Below are positions 26,903-35,412 of a stretch of DNA of 64,000 bases, in pieces. Made by a program: the position numbers and the translations under genes. The stretch spans positions 94,992-158,991 of the forward strand of contig JAOPYI010000122.1 in the NCBI GenBank assembly GCA_025964675.1, given 5' to 3'. The notes beneath the pieces were generated by a model. That model worked only from the letters and a program-made list of their open reading frames with translations, ran no database searches and was not told the origin of the DNA. Numbering within the stretch: the first letter of the stretch is position 1; each line of letters opens with the position of its first letter. This DNA comes from Sphaerisporangium sp. (GTDB lineage Bacteria; Actinomycetota; Actinomycetes; Streptosporangiales; Streptosporangiaceae).

Positions 26903-27547
26903 ATGATGGAGGAACGCGTCCCCCGCACGACTTCCCGTCGAGTGTTTCCCGGGGCCGGCCAGGCGCCACCGTCCCTGCCGCCACTTCGGAACGGCCTGCC
27001 GGTCAACGGGCGGTCCTTCCCCGCGGGGAACGGGCGCCCCGTCTCCGTCGCCGACGGAGAGCCCGCCTTCACGGTCGACGGTCAGCACTTCAGGAACGTG
27101 CTCGGCCGCTTCGCCACCGGCGTGGTCGCCATCACGGCGATCGGCCCGGACGGCGAGCCCTGCGGCCTCGCGGCGAACTCCTTCACCTCGGTGTCGCTCG
27201 ACCCGCCGCTGGTGGCCTTCTGCGTCGCGCACACCAGCACGAGCTGGCCGAGGGTCAGATCGGCGGGACGGCTCTGCGTCAACGTCCTGTCCGAGCACCA
27301 CGAGCGGGTGAGCAGGCAGCTCGCGACCAGCGGCGGGGACAAGTTCGCCGGGGTGCCCTGGAGTCCCTCGCCCGGAGGTAGCCCCGTCATCGACGGCGCG
27401 CTGGCCTGGATCGACTGCTCGGTGGAGGCGGAGCACCTCGCGGGTGACCACGTCATCGTCGTGGCCCGCGTGCACGATCTCGACGCGCACGTCGACCACG
27501 GGCCCCTGGTTTTCTTCCGAGGCCACTACGGCGGGTTCCAAGGATGA
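26903..27547 (+). CDS. Flavin reductase-like (HpaC/HsaB type) FMN-binding protein
   Basis: After a Pro/Arg-rich leader of about 55 residues the product has the flavin-reductase domain: FRNVLGRFATGVVAITAIGP, GLAANSFTSVSLDPPLVAFC, and the C-terminal HHERVSRQLATSGGDKFAGV. Such proteins reduce FMN/FAD with NAD(P)H for partner monooxygenases, as HsaB does in steroid ring cleavage. A KstR2-type palindrome sits at its promoter. No partner monooxygenase is adjacent. An internal start nearer the domain is possible, as the leader is unusual. Confidence 0.85.
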   Translation: MMEERVPRTTSRRVFPGAGQAPPSLPPLRNGLPVNGRSFPAGNGRPVSVADGEPAFTVDGQHFRNVLGRFATGVVAITAIGPDGEPCGLAANSFTSVSLDPPLVAFCVAHTSTSWPRVRSAGRLCVNVLSEHHERVSRQLATSGGDKFAGVPWSPSPGGSPVIDGALAWIDCSVEAEHLAGDHVIVVARVHDLDAHVDHGPLVFFRGHYGGFQG

Positions 27548-27579
27548 ACGACGGCTTCCGGAACACCGTACGGCTCGGA

Positions 27580-27593
27580 ACCGACCGGTCGGT
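27580..27593. promoter_or_regulatory. Perfect 14-bp palindrome upstream of SDR gene
   Basis: ACCGACCGGTCGGT is fully symmetric and lies 38 bp before the ATG of the SDR gene, between it and the flavin reductase stop. Its form is that of a TetR-family operator; the regulator is unknown. Confidence 0.55.
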
Positions 27594-27631
27594 ATGGACG
27601 GCGCGGAGGGCGTACGGCATCATCGGATGGC

Positions 27632-28390
27632 ATGAATCTGTTCTCGGTCGAAGGCAAGACGGTCGTCGTCACGGGCGGTTCCCGGGGCATCGGGAAGATG
27701 ATCGCCTCCGGCTTCGTGGCGGCGGGGGCGACGGTCTACATCTCCTCGCGGAAAGCCGCCGAGGTGGAGAAGACGGCCGCCGAGCTGGGCTGCGTCGCCG
27801 TGCCCGCCGACCTGTCGACACCCGAGGGCATCGAGACGCTGGTGTCCGCCGTCGCCGAGCGCGAGGAGCGGCTGGACGTCCTTGTGAACAACGCGGGCGC
27901 GACGTGGGGCGCGCCGCTTGAGGAGTACCCCGAGCACGCCTTCGACAAGCTGTGGGGCATCAACGTCAAAGGCGTCTTCTACCTGACCCAGCGTTTCCTG
28001 CCGCTGCTCCGTGCCTCCGCCTCCGCCGACGACCCGGCGCGCGTCGTCAACATCGGGTCGATCGACGGCCTCCGGGTGCCCATTGTCGAGAACTACGCCT
28101 ACTCGGCGGCCAAGGCGGGCGTCCACATGCTGACCCGGCACCTCGCCCACACGCTGGCCTCGGAGTTCATCACGGTCAACGCCATCGCGCCGGGCCCGTT
28201 CGAGTCCAAGATGATGGCCTACGCGCTCGACGACCCGCAGATGCGCGCCATGATCGAGACCCATGTGCCCCTTGGCCGCATCGGACGTCCCGACGACATG
28301 GCGGGGGCGGCGATCTACCTGTCCTCCCGCGCCGGGGCCTACCTCACCGGAGCCGTCATCCCCGTCGACGGCGGCATCTCCACCGGCTGA
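27632..28390 (+). CDS. Short-chain dehydrogenase/reductase (RhlG/FabG-like)
   Basis: This classical SDR of 252 residues has the NAD(P) motif TGGSRGIG at 14-21, NNAG at 86-89, and the catalytic Ser143 with Tyr157xxxLys161 (YAYSAAKAG). The arginine after the first strand (SSRKAAE) suggests NADPH. It ends with the usual LTGAVIPVDGG. It resembles RhlG/FabG-type 3-oxoacyl reductases; the true substrate is unknown. It lies 84 bp after the flavin reductase gene and has its own palindromic operator. Confidence 0.9.
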   Translation: MNLFSVEGKTVVVTGGSRGIGKMIASGFVAAGATVYISSRKAAEVEKTAAELGCVAVPADLSTPEGIETLVSAVAEREERLDVLVNNAGATWGAPLEEYPEHAFDKLWGINVKGVFYLTQRFLPLLRASASADDPARVVNIGSIDGLRVPIVENYAYSAAKAGVHMLTRHLAHTLASEFITVNAIAPGPFESKMMAYALDDPQMRAMIETHVPLGRIGRPDDMAGAAIYLSSRAGAYLTGAVIPVDGGISTG

Positions 28391-28501
28391 CCGAGCGCCT
28401 CACCCAGGCGGCGGAATCCTCACTGTGTGCCCTTAACCACAGCAAGTAACCGCATCTAGGACATTAGCCTCAGACATAACGCAGATGTAAAAAATCACCC
28501 T

Positions 28502-28525
28502 TGTCATCGACAAATGCTGATGACA
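28502..28525. promoter_or_regulatory. Inverted repeat upstream of the M14 peptidase
   Basis: TGTCATC (28502-28508) and GATGACA (28519-28525) form an inverted repeat with a 10-nt spacer, ending 10 bp before the peptidase ATG. It could be an operator or an mRNA hairpin covering the initiation region. Confidence 0.35.
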
Positions 28526-28535
28526 CGGTGATCAC

Positions 28536-31067
28536 ATGCTTAAGCGCTTCAAGGTGGTCGCGCCTGCCGTACTGGCTATCGCTATCGCCCTCCCCGCCGG
28601 GGCCGCCAAGGCGGATCCCACTCCCCAGACAACCAGCACGTGTGATCCGACCCAGACCACACCCGTGTATCTCAACAAGGTCCCGACGCCCAAGAGCGTG
28701 CTCGGCTTCGACATCGGAGAGCGCGAGGTGACCTCCGCCGAGTCCGACACCCTTGTGGACGCGATCGACAAGGGCAGCGACCGCGTCATCTCCGGCACCC
28801 TCGCCACCACCGCCCAGGGCCGCCCCCTGAAGTACGCGATCGTCGGCAAGGCCGCGAACGTCACCAAGGGCGGGCTCGCCGCGACCGAGCTGGCGATCAA
28901 GGCGCTGCGCAGCCCGCTCACCCCCTCGGCGCTCGTCAAAGAGATCGCCAAGCGCAGCCCGGCCATCCTGTGGGTCACCGGCAACGTGCACGGCAACGAG
29001 GAGAGCGGCGCCGACGCGGCGCTCAAGACGCTGTACGACCTCTCGGACCGCGACGACTGCGCCGCCAAGCGCATCCTCGACAACGCGACCGTGGTCGTCC
29101 TGCCGATCCAGAACCCGGACGGCCGCGAGGCCGACACCCGCCGCAACGCGTACGGCTTCGACATGAACCGCGACTGGTTCGCCCGTACCCAGCCGGAGAC
29201 CGACGGCAAGCTGGAAATGCTCAGGAAGTACCCGCCGCAGCTCTACATCGACGCCCACGAGCAGGGCGGCACGGCCTACTTCTTCCCGCCGAACGCCGAC
29301 CCGATCTACCACGAGATCGCCGAGCCCGCGTACGACTGGATCAGCAACCTGTACGGCCAGGCGATGATCGACGAATTCACCCGTCGCGGCCTCCCCTTCA
29401 CCAACAGGGATGTCTACGACCTCTTCTACATGGGGTACGGCGACACCGTGCCGACGACCGGCTTCAACGCGGCCGGCATGACGTTCGAGAAGGGCGGCAG
29501 CTCCCCGATCGCCACCCGCACCTTCGAGCAGTACCTCACGCAGTGGGTGTCGCTCTCGGCCGCCGCGTCCCACAAGGAGAGCATCCTCAACACGTGGCAC
29601 GGCATGTACGCCGACGCGGTCAAGGAGGGCCTCGCCGGCAAGCTGGAGCCGAACCAGGTCTACAACCCCGGCCATGAAGTCATCAGCCAGGTGCCCGACC
29701 GGCTCGTCCGGGGCTACTTCCTGCGCGCCGACGACCCGGACAAGAAGGCGGCGGTCGAGTCGATCGTCCGCCGGTTGCAGCGCATGGACGTCCAGGTCTT
29801 CACGCTCGCCAAGGCGACCACCGTGCCCGACTACAAGGAGTACGGCCGGGCGCCCGGCAAGGCCACGCTGCCCAAGGGCACGTACTGGATCCCCATGGCC
29901 CAGGGGCAGAAGCACTGGATCCAGGCCATGCTGAACGAGGACAGCTACACGCCGTTCCCGTACTTCTACGACGTGACCGCGTGGAGCCTGCCGCTGCTGG
30001 GGAACGTGTCGGGCGGCTCGTCCGGCAGCACGCTGGTGCCGCTCGCCACACCCGCCAAGCAGATCCCCGCCGTGGTCTCGCCTCCGGCTCCGGCCGAGCG
30101 GCCCAAGGTGGGCGTGCTGGCGCTGTCGGCCACCTCTACCACCACCGTCGAGTCCCTCGGCTGGCTGCGGCAGCGCCTCGACCGCGAGTGGAAGCTCCCC
30201 TTCACCCAGCTCACCCCGGCGGACGTGGCCGCCGGCAAGCTCGCGGGCATCGACGTCCTGCTGGTCCCGGCCGGTCCGGCGTCCTCGGCCAACACCGCTC
30301 TCGGCCAGCCCGGACGTGACGCGCTCAAGGCATGGGTGAGCGCCGGCGGCCGGTACATCGGCTGGAGTGGCGGCGCGCAGCTCGCCTCCCTCGCCGGGAT
30401 CAGCACGGCCACCTTCACCGCGCCGACCTCGGATGTCCCGGGCTCGCTGTTCAGGGTGGACGTGGCCAAGGGTCCGCTGGCGGCCGGCGTCGGCTCCACG
30501 GCCTGGTCCTTCTACTCCTACAACCCGCTGATGCGGGCCTCGGACCCGTCACAGGTGGTGGCGTCCTACCCGGCCGCGACCTCGCCCGACTGGTTCGTGT
30601 CCGGGTTCGAGCTGGGCGCGGAGGAGCTCGGCGGTACGGCCGCGGTGCTGGACGAGCCGGTCGGCCAGGGTCATGCGGTGCTGTTCGCCGCCGAGCCGAA
30701 CTTCCGGGCGTTCACCGACGGCACGACGCGACTGGTCACCAACGCGATCAGCGCCGACCTGCCCAAGTCCTCCGCGGCCCGCACTCTGACGGCCACCCCT
30801 GACGCCACGGCCTCGGTCACCGCGGCCATCCCCGACCGGGAGTCGCCGATCCGGATCACGGTCAACCCGGCGGACAAGGCCAAGGTCGCCTCGGCGCTGT
30901 CCGGCTTCGGCGCCAAGTGGACCGAGCAGGCGGCCCCTGACGGCGCGGTCCGGTTCGTGGTGGACAACCCAGGGGGCCTCAGCGTCGACGAACACCCCTG
31001 GGCCGCCAAACTCCCCACCGTCCTCCGCGCCGCCGGAGTGACCCCCCTCGCGGTGGTCCTCCCCTAG
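28536..31067 (+). CDS. Secreted M14 zinc carboxypeptidase with C-terminal accessory domain
   Basis: The 843-residue exported peptidase has a signal peptide (KRFKVVAPAVLAIAIALPAG) ending near residue 27. The M14 zinc site reads HGNEE (His152, Glu155) with His241 in YIDAHEQGG, and Glu318 in GMTFEKGG is the likely catalytic base. The middle and C-terminal halves contain a class I glutaminase-like Rossmann domain (VDVLLVPAGPASSANTALGQ; YIGWSGGAQLASLAG). Actinobacterial secreted M14 proteins of this size are common. It probably trims extracellular peptides. Confidence 0.9.
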   Translation: MLKRFKVVAPAVLAIAIALPAGAAKADPTPQTTSTCDPTQTTPVYLNKVPTPKSVLGFDIGEREVTSAESDTLVDAIDKGSDRVISGTLATTAQGRPLKYAIVGKAANVTKGGLAATELAIKALRSPLTPSALVKEIAKRSPAILWVTGNVHGNEESGADAALKTLYDLSDRDDCAAKRILDNATVVVLPIQNPDGREADTRRNAYGFDMNRDWFARTQPETDGKLEMLRKYPPQLYIDAHEQGGTAYFFPPNADPIYHEIAEPAYDWISNLYGQAMIDEFTRRGLPFTNRDVYDLFYMGYGDTVPTTGFNAAGMTFEKGGSSPIATRTFEQYLTQWVSLSAAASHKESILNTWHGMYADAVKEGLAGKLEPNQVYNPGHEVISQVPDRLVRGYFLRADDPDKKAAVESIVRRLQRMDVQVFTLAKATTVPDYKEYGRAPGKATLPKGTYWIPMAQGQKHWIQAMLNEDSYTPFPYFYDVTAWSLPLLGNVSGGSSGSTLVPLATPAKQIPAVVSPPAPAERPKVGVLALSATSTTTVESLGWLRQRLDREWKLPFTQLTPADVAAGKLAGIDVLLVPAGPASSANTALGQPGRDALKAWVSAGGRYIGWSGGAQLASLAGISTATFTAPTSDVPGSLFRVDVAKGPLAAGVGSTAWSFYSYNPLMRASDPSQVVASYPAATSPDWFVSGFELGAEELGGTAAVLDEPVGQGHAVLFAAEPNFRAFTDGTTRLVTNAISADLPKSSAARTLTATPDATASVTAAIPDRESPIRITVNPADKAKVASALSGFGAKWTEQAAPDGAVRFVVDNPGGLSVDEHPWAAKLPTVLRAAGVTPLAVVLP

Positions 31068-31115
31068 CACGGTCGGCGTGGAAGTTCGATTTTTGAGTAG
31101 CGGCGAGATGTGAAC

Positions 31116-31144
31116 ACGGCTCGCGCCCTCTGGGCGCGAGCCGT
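31116..31144. terminator. Bidirectional terminator
   Basis: A 13-bp stem ACGGCTCGCGCCC / GGGCGCGAGCCGT with a 3-nt loop lies between the convergent M14 and ATP-grasp genes. Confidence 0.88.
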
Positions 31145-31150
31145 CGTCGT

Positions 31151-31981
31151 TCAGAGCAGGTCGCGTAGGGCCGTGGTGAAGCGGTCGGGGGCGCCGGGGA
31201 CGTACGACAGGTACAGGTACGGCTCGGTCAGCTCCAGCTCGATGAGCACCGGGGTGCCGTCGGGGAGGCGGACCAGGTCGACCCGGGCGTACAGGATCCC
31301 TTCGTCGATCGCGTCCAGCACGCGCCCGGCCAGCTCGAGCTGATCGGGCGCCGGATCGCGCAGGTCCGCCCCGTACTGGTGGGCACGGGGGTCCTGGGTG
31401 CCGTCCGCCAGCATGGCGTTGCGGCGAAGAGCGTGGCTGAACTCCCCGCCGAAGTAGATCAGCGAGGTCTCCCCTTCGGTCTCGACCATGTCGAGGTACG
31501 GCTGCACCATGGCGACCTTGCCGCCCGCGACGATCTTTTTCGCGTGTAGCTCCGCCTCGGCGACGTCGGCGGTGCGGATGGCGCCACGGGCCCCTGCCGA
31601 GACGGCCGGTTTGACGACGTAGTCATCCCACTCGGGAAGGCTCACCTCGTCACCCCGGCCGACCCAGTGCGTCGGCACGGTGACGACCCCGCGCCGCTCG
31701 AGGTCGCGCAAGTACGTCTTGTCGGTGTTGCGCTCCAGGACGGCGGCGGGGTTCAGCAGCCGCGTCACGCTCTCGGTCCTGTATGCCCAGTCGACGAACT
31801 CCCGGCGGCGGTCCACGTAGGTCCACGTCGAGCGCACCACGGCCGCGTCGTAGGCCGCCCAGTCGGCCGCCGGGTCGTCCCAGCGCACCGCCGTGCCGTC
31901 GATACCCGCCCGCCCCCACGCCGCGAGCAGAACCTCCCTGTCGTCGTCCGGACCGTCATAGGTGACATAGGCGATCTTCAC
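31151..31981 (-). CDS. ATP-grasp domain protein (RimK-like)
   Basis: The product (about 276 residues from GTG 31981) starts VKIAYVTYDGPDDDREVLLA and follows the ATP-grasp plan. It has a pre-ATP-grasp domain with AAVVRSTWTYVDRR, an ATP-binding lysine strand (DYVVKPAVSAGARG) and the metal-binding ARVDLVRLPDGTPVLIELEL with paired acids. The family ligates a carboxylate to an amine or thiol; substrates are unknown. TTG 32005 and ATG 31996 are alternative starts. It lies downstream of, and codirectional with, the fusion gene at 32132. Confidence 0.85.
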   Translation of the reverse strand: MKIAYVTYDGPDDDREVLLAAWGRAGIDGTAVRWDDPAADWAAYDAAVVRSTWTYVDRRREFVDWAYRTESVTRLLNPAAVLERNTDKTYLRDLERRGVVTVPTHWVGRGDEVSLPEWDDYVVKPAVSAGARGAIRTADVAEAELHAKKIVAGGKVAMVQPYLDMVETEGETSLIYFGGEFSHALRRNAMLADGTQDPRAHQYGADLRDPAPDQLELAGRVLDAIDEGILYARVDLVRLPDGTPVLIELELTEPYLYLSYVPGAPDRFTTALRDLL

Positions 31982-32131
31982 GGCGTTCCATCCCATACTC
32001 GGCAAGTCAGTACCGTGAGCATCGTACGGACATGTCGGCAGGGACGGATCGCTTTCCGCAGGCCACGAACGTGTCGGCCACCCCCAGGCGGCGCTTCCAC
32101 ATCAACCCTGGGTTCGACGCCTGTCGAAGCG

Positions 32132-33604
32132 TCAGATTCGGCGGGCTCGGGCCAGCCAGGCGGGGAGGTCGGCCAGTTCGTTGTCGGGGCCGACGACGCC
32201 CCGGTAGTGGGTTCGCCGCAGGTCCTCCAGCACCCATCCTTCGCCGAACGCCTCCCTGATCGCCTTGTCGCTGATCTCCGGGCCGTACCCCGGCCCTTCG
32301 TCGGACAACGCGAGCACGTGGACCAGCGCGCCCGGGCGGCAGGCCAGATGGAGGGAGCGCACGTACCGGGCGCGGTCCTCAGGAGCGAAGACGTGGAAGA
32401 GGGCGCTGTCGAGCACCGTGTCGTACGTTGTTCCGCCGTCCAGGCGGAGCGCGTCCGCGACGTCGAACCGGGCCTCGACCCCGTGCCCGGCGGCGTTGGC
32501 CCGGGCCTGGTCGATCGCGTTCGCGGAGAAGTCGATGCCACGGACGTCGTACCCCAGCCGGGCGAGGTGGATCGTGTGCTCCCCGGTGCCGCACCCGGCG
32601 TCCAGCACCGTCCCCCGGATCCAGCCCTCGCGTTCGAGGGTGACGACGGCCGGCTGTGGTTCCCCGATGACCCACGGCGCGGAATGGTTTTCGTACGCCT
32701 CATCGAAGACCGCCGTCCTCGCCCGCTCGTCCGACGTCAGGTCCTGTGCCCGCGCCACAAGTTCGCGGGCGTCGGTGAGGTCGTCCGGGGTCGGGGCGTC
32801 GTCCTGGGTGAGGTGCAGCCGCCAGTACCCGCTGAAGTCGATCGACCGCTTGTCGATGCCACGGTCGTCGACCAGGTGGCGGCGCAGCGCGCGCACCCCG
32901 CCCGACTCGCCGGCGATCCAGGCGAACACCTGTCCCGGCGGAAACTCCGCGTCACGCACGGCCCTGAGCAGCATGTCACCGTGCCCGGCCGGGACTTCTC
33001 CCCGGTGCAGCCAGTGGAGGGTCACCTCGCCGCGCGTCTCGAACCGCTGCTCCTCGGCCGCGCCGGCGACCTCGATGTACGCCACCGCGCGACCTCCCTC
33101 GGGCAGCGATTCGATCAGCGTGCCGATCGCCGGCAGCGCCGCCTCGTCCCCGGCCAGCAGAAGCCAGTCGGCGGCGCCGATCGACGTGCTGAGCGGGACG
33201 GAGCGGGAGAAGTAGTCCGAGGGGCCGAACATGCCGAGGACGTCGCCGGGCTTGGCGGATCGCGCCCATCGCGTGGCCGGGCCGGTGTCACCATGCAGGA
33301 CGAAGTCGATGCCGATGGTGTCGTGCTCGGGCCGGCGGGCGCGGATGGTGAAGCTGCGCGTCCACGGCCGTTCGGGCTCGGGGATCGCGTTGTACGCCTC
33401 GTACCACCGCGTGAAGTCACCGCCGGGCTCGGGAAGGCGGGGGGCGGTCTGGCCCGGCCTCGGAAAGTACAGCTTGACCTGCTGATCGGGTTCGTCACCG
33501 ATGGCGGCCAGGCCATGCCCGCTGAAGGTGACACGGGACATGTGCGGCGTGATCGGCATGACCTCGGTGACGGTGATGAACCGAACCGGTAGCGACTGCT
33601 CCAT
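32132..33604 (-). CDS. Fusion: siderophore-interacting flavoreductase + class I methyltransferase
   Basis: The 490-residue product has two complete domains. Residues 1 to about 285 are a siderophore-interacting protein (ferric-siderophore reductase): MSRVTFSGHGL, RSFTIRAR for FAD, DWLLLAGDEAALPAI for NAD(P)H, and the C-terminal SIDFSGYWRLHL. From about 300 a SAM-dependent methyltransferase follows: the SAM loop LDAGCGTGEH (334-343), YDVRGIDFSANAIDQARA and YDTVLDSALFHVF. No stop or frameshift separates them. SIPs are normally stand-alone; the fusion suggests that iron release and a methylation step are coupled or co-regulated. Confidence 0.92.
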   Translation of the reverse strand: MEQSLPVRFITVTEVMPITPHMSRVTFSGHGLAAIGDEPDQQVKLYFPRPGQTAPRLPEPGGDFTRWYEAYNAIPEPERPWTRSFTIRARRPEHDTIGIDFVLHGDTGPATRWARSAKPGDVLGMFGPSDYFSRSVPLSTSIGAADWLLLAGDEAALPAIGTLIESLPEGGRAVAYIEVAGAAEEQRFETRGEVTLHWLHRGEVPAGHGDMLLRAVRDAEFPPGQVFAWIAGESGGVRALRRHLVDDRGIDKRSIDFSGYWRLHLTQDDAPTPDDLTDARELVARAQDLTSDERARTAVFDEAYENHSAPWVIGEPQPAVVTLEREGWIRGTVLDAGCGTGEHTIHLARLGYDVRGIDFSANAIDQARANAAGHGVEARFDVADALRLDGGTTYDTVLDSALFHVFAPEDRARYVRSLHLACRPGALVHVLALSDEGPGYGPEISDKAIREAFGEGWVLEDLRRTHYRGVVGPDNELADLPAWLARARRI

Positions 33605-33924
33605 CGCGGCAACCTTCCGACTTTAGTGGATGAGATGTGGGCCCATCAAGACCCGAAAGAGAGGTCTAGCAGAATCGCCCGCGAAAAAGTCAATAGCCAA
33701 GAATGAAGAAGTTCTGTGACCCTGGTCACAGCGATAAGGGCCATCACAGTCTGGCGTGCAGGCCGCTCACCACGCGGTCGCCGCCGTTCAGGCGGACCGC
33801 CGGCCGTCGCCGTACGCGAGCAGGACCCCAAGTACGGTTTCACGGGCTCACGACAAGGCGATTTGCCTGTGGGGTTCTTCGGAAGGCCACGGCGCGGGTA
33901 AGAGAGTCATGACTGGGGGAAGTC
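33605..33924. promoter_or_regulatory. Divergent region with a CRP/GlxR-type site
   Basis: This 320-bp region separates the SIP fusion (minus) from a small secreted protein (plus). It contains CTGTGACCCTGGTCACAG (33714-33731), which fits TGTGA-N6-TCACA at every fixed position, 110 bp from the SIP start. No DtxR/IdeR iron box was seen. The rest shows nothing recognisable. Confidence 0.6.
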
Positions 33925-34284
33925 ATGAAAAGGATCACGACGGTCGTCGTGCTCGCCACGATGACGATGTTCGGTACGGTCGCGGCCGGGGGGCCGCCGG
34001 GCCAAGAAGAGAAGCAGTCCGTCAGCAAGGATCAATACCGGATACTCACCCGTCAGTGCCGATATGCCGACACGACCAAGGCGCAGGAGGAATGCCGGGC
34101 ACGGGTCGAGGAGAAGTACGTGATCGGGCAGCGGGCCCCCGACCTCGACTGCCGGACGTACTCCGGCGTGACCGTGTGCGGCGTGCTCTACCTCAGCGAC
34201 AGGGAGAAGCAGTGCGTACGGGAGTCCGTCGACAGCGGTCTGACCTATCGCCGCTCAGAGGTGGAGTGCTACGCCTTCTACTGA
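33925..34284 (+). CDS. Small secreted cysteine-containing protein, function unknown
   Basis: The 119-residue protein starts behind GGGGGAAGTC and has a signal peptide (KRITTVVVLATMTMFGTVAA). The mature part is charged and carries six cysteines (RQCRYADTTKAQEECRAR, LDCRTYSGVTVCGVLYL, KQCVRESVDS, VECYAFY), suggesting disulfides. No family is recognised. It stands alone, divergent from the SIP fusion, and could be coregulated through the CRP-like site. Confidence 0.7.
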   Translation: MKRITTVVVLATMTMFGTVAAGGPPGQEEKQSVSKDQYRILTRQCRYADTTKAQEECRARVEEKYVIGQRAPDLDCRTYSGVTVCGVLYLSDREKQCVRESVDSGLTYRRSEVECYAFY

Positions 34285-34346
34285 CCGCACGGTAGCCCTC
34301 CCGCACGTGACGGCGTGGCGGTCGCGTGCGGTTGCGGGCGGATCGG

Positions 34347-35255
34347 TCAGGCCGTGCCGTACACGGGGTCGGCCATGGGGGCGTCGGCCAGCAGTTTGCC
34401 GACGGCCTCGCCGATCTCCCGGACCTCCCACCTCGCGCCCTTGTCGACCCCGGGTCCCTGGCGCCAGCCGGTGGCGATCGAGATCATGCCGCCCTCGACC
34501 TCGAACACCCGCCCGGTCACGCCCGCGGACTCACCCGATCCGAGCCAGACCACCAAAGGAGCCACGTTGGCGGGATGCATGACGTCGAATCCCGACTCGG
34601 GCCGTGCCATCATCCCGGCCAAGACTTCCTCGGTCATCCGTGTGCGCGCGGAGGGCGCGATGGCGTTGACCGTCACGCCATAGTGTTCGAGCTCGGTGGC
34701 GGCCGTGTGGGTGAGCGCGATGATCCCCGCCTTGGCCGCCGCGTAGTTGCCTTGGCCGACGCTGCCCAGCAGCCCGGCGCCTGAGGAGGTGTTGATCACC
34801 CGGGCGTCCACGGGCTCGCCCGCCTTGGAGCGCTCCCGCCAGTACGCGGCGGCGTGCCGCAGCGGCAGGAAGTGGCCTTTGAGGTGGACACGGACGACGT
34901 CGTCCCATTCCTGCTCGGTCATCGAGACGAGCATGCGGTCGCGTACGAACCCCGCGTTGTTGACCAGCACGTCGAGCCCGCCGAAGGCGCTGAGCGCGGT
35001 CTTCACCAACCGTGCCGCGCCGTCCCAGTCAGCGATGTCGTCGCAGTTGGCGACCGCCTGGCCGCCCAGGTCGCGGATCTCCTCGACAACGGCCTGGGCT
35101 GGACCGCCGGAGCGGCCCGCCCCCTCAAGATCGGTACCCAGGTCGTTCACGACGACCTTCGCGCCCTGCCTGGCGAACTCCAGGGCGTGCTCCCGCCCGA
35201 TGCCGCGCCCGGCACCGGTTACCACGACGACGCGCCCCGCACAGATACCGCTCAT
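34347..35255 (-). CDS. SDR, (3R)-hydroxyacyl-CoA/17-beta-HSD4-like
   Basis: The 302-residue SDR has TGAGRGIGREHA at 13-24, VVVNDLGTDLEGAGRSGGPA (typical of peroxisomal-type hydroxyacyl-CoA dehydrogenases), NNAGFVRDRML, a catalytic Ser near 157 and YAAAKAG with Tyr171/Lys175. The C-terminal extension past residue 250 (GWRQGPGVDKGARWEVREIG) also fits that subfamily, which acts in lipid or steroid side-chain oxidation. It is monocistronic. The specific substrate is inference. Confidence 0.88.
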   Translation of the reverse strand: MSGICAGRVVVVTGAGRGIGREHALEFARQGAKVVVNDLGTDLEGAGRSGGPAQAVVEEIRDLGGQAVANCDDIADWDGAARLVKTALSAFGGLDVLVNNAGFVRDRMLVSMTEQEWDDVVRVHLKGHFLPLRHAAAYWRERSKAGEPVDARVINTSSGAGLLGSVGQGNYAAAKAGIIALTHTAATELEHYGVTVNAIAPSARTRMTEEVLAGMMARPESGFDVMHPANVAPLVVWLGSGESAGVTGRVFEVEGGMISIATGWRQGPGVDKGARWEVREIGEAVGKLLADAPMADPVYGTA

Positions 35256-35412
35256 TCACCATTCCTATTCGCCTTGATCACCAAACTTTCCCGGGATAGT
35301 GGCATATATGTCCGTTTCACCGAAGTTGTCGCCAAGCTGTGAGGCACGGCGGGGCACGGGCACCCAAGCGCGCTAGCCCTCGGAGGCCTGCCGGTACGCA
35401 CCGGCGGGGCCG

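Noticed and set aside
31978..32131. Further copy of the GACATGTC array near 32030
   Set aside because: A single GGACATGTCGG occurs but without neighbours at 30-bp spacing, so it is not an array.
33605..33660. DtxR/IdeR iron box expected upstream of the SIP fusion
   Set aside because: No TTAGGTTAG-like dyad was found close to the start, so iron regulation is not supported by sequence.
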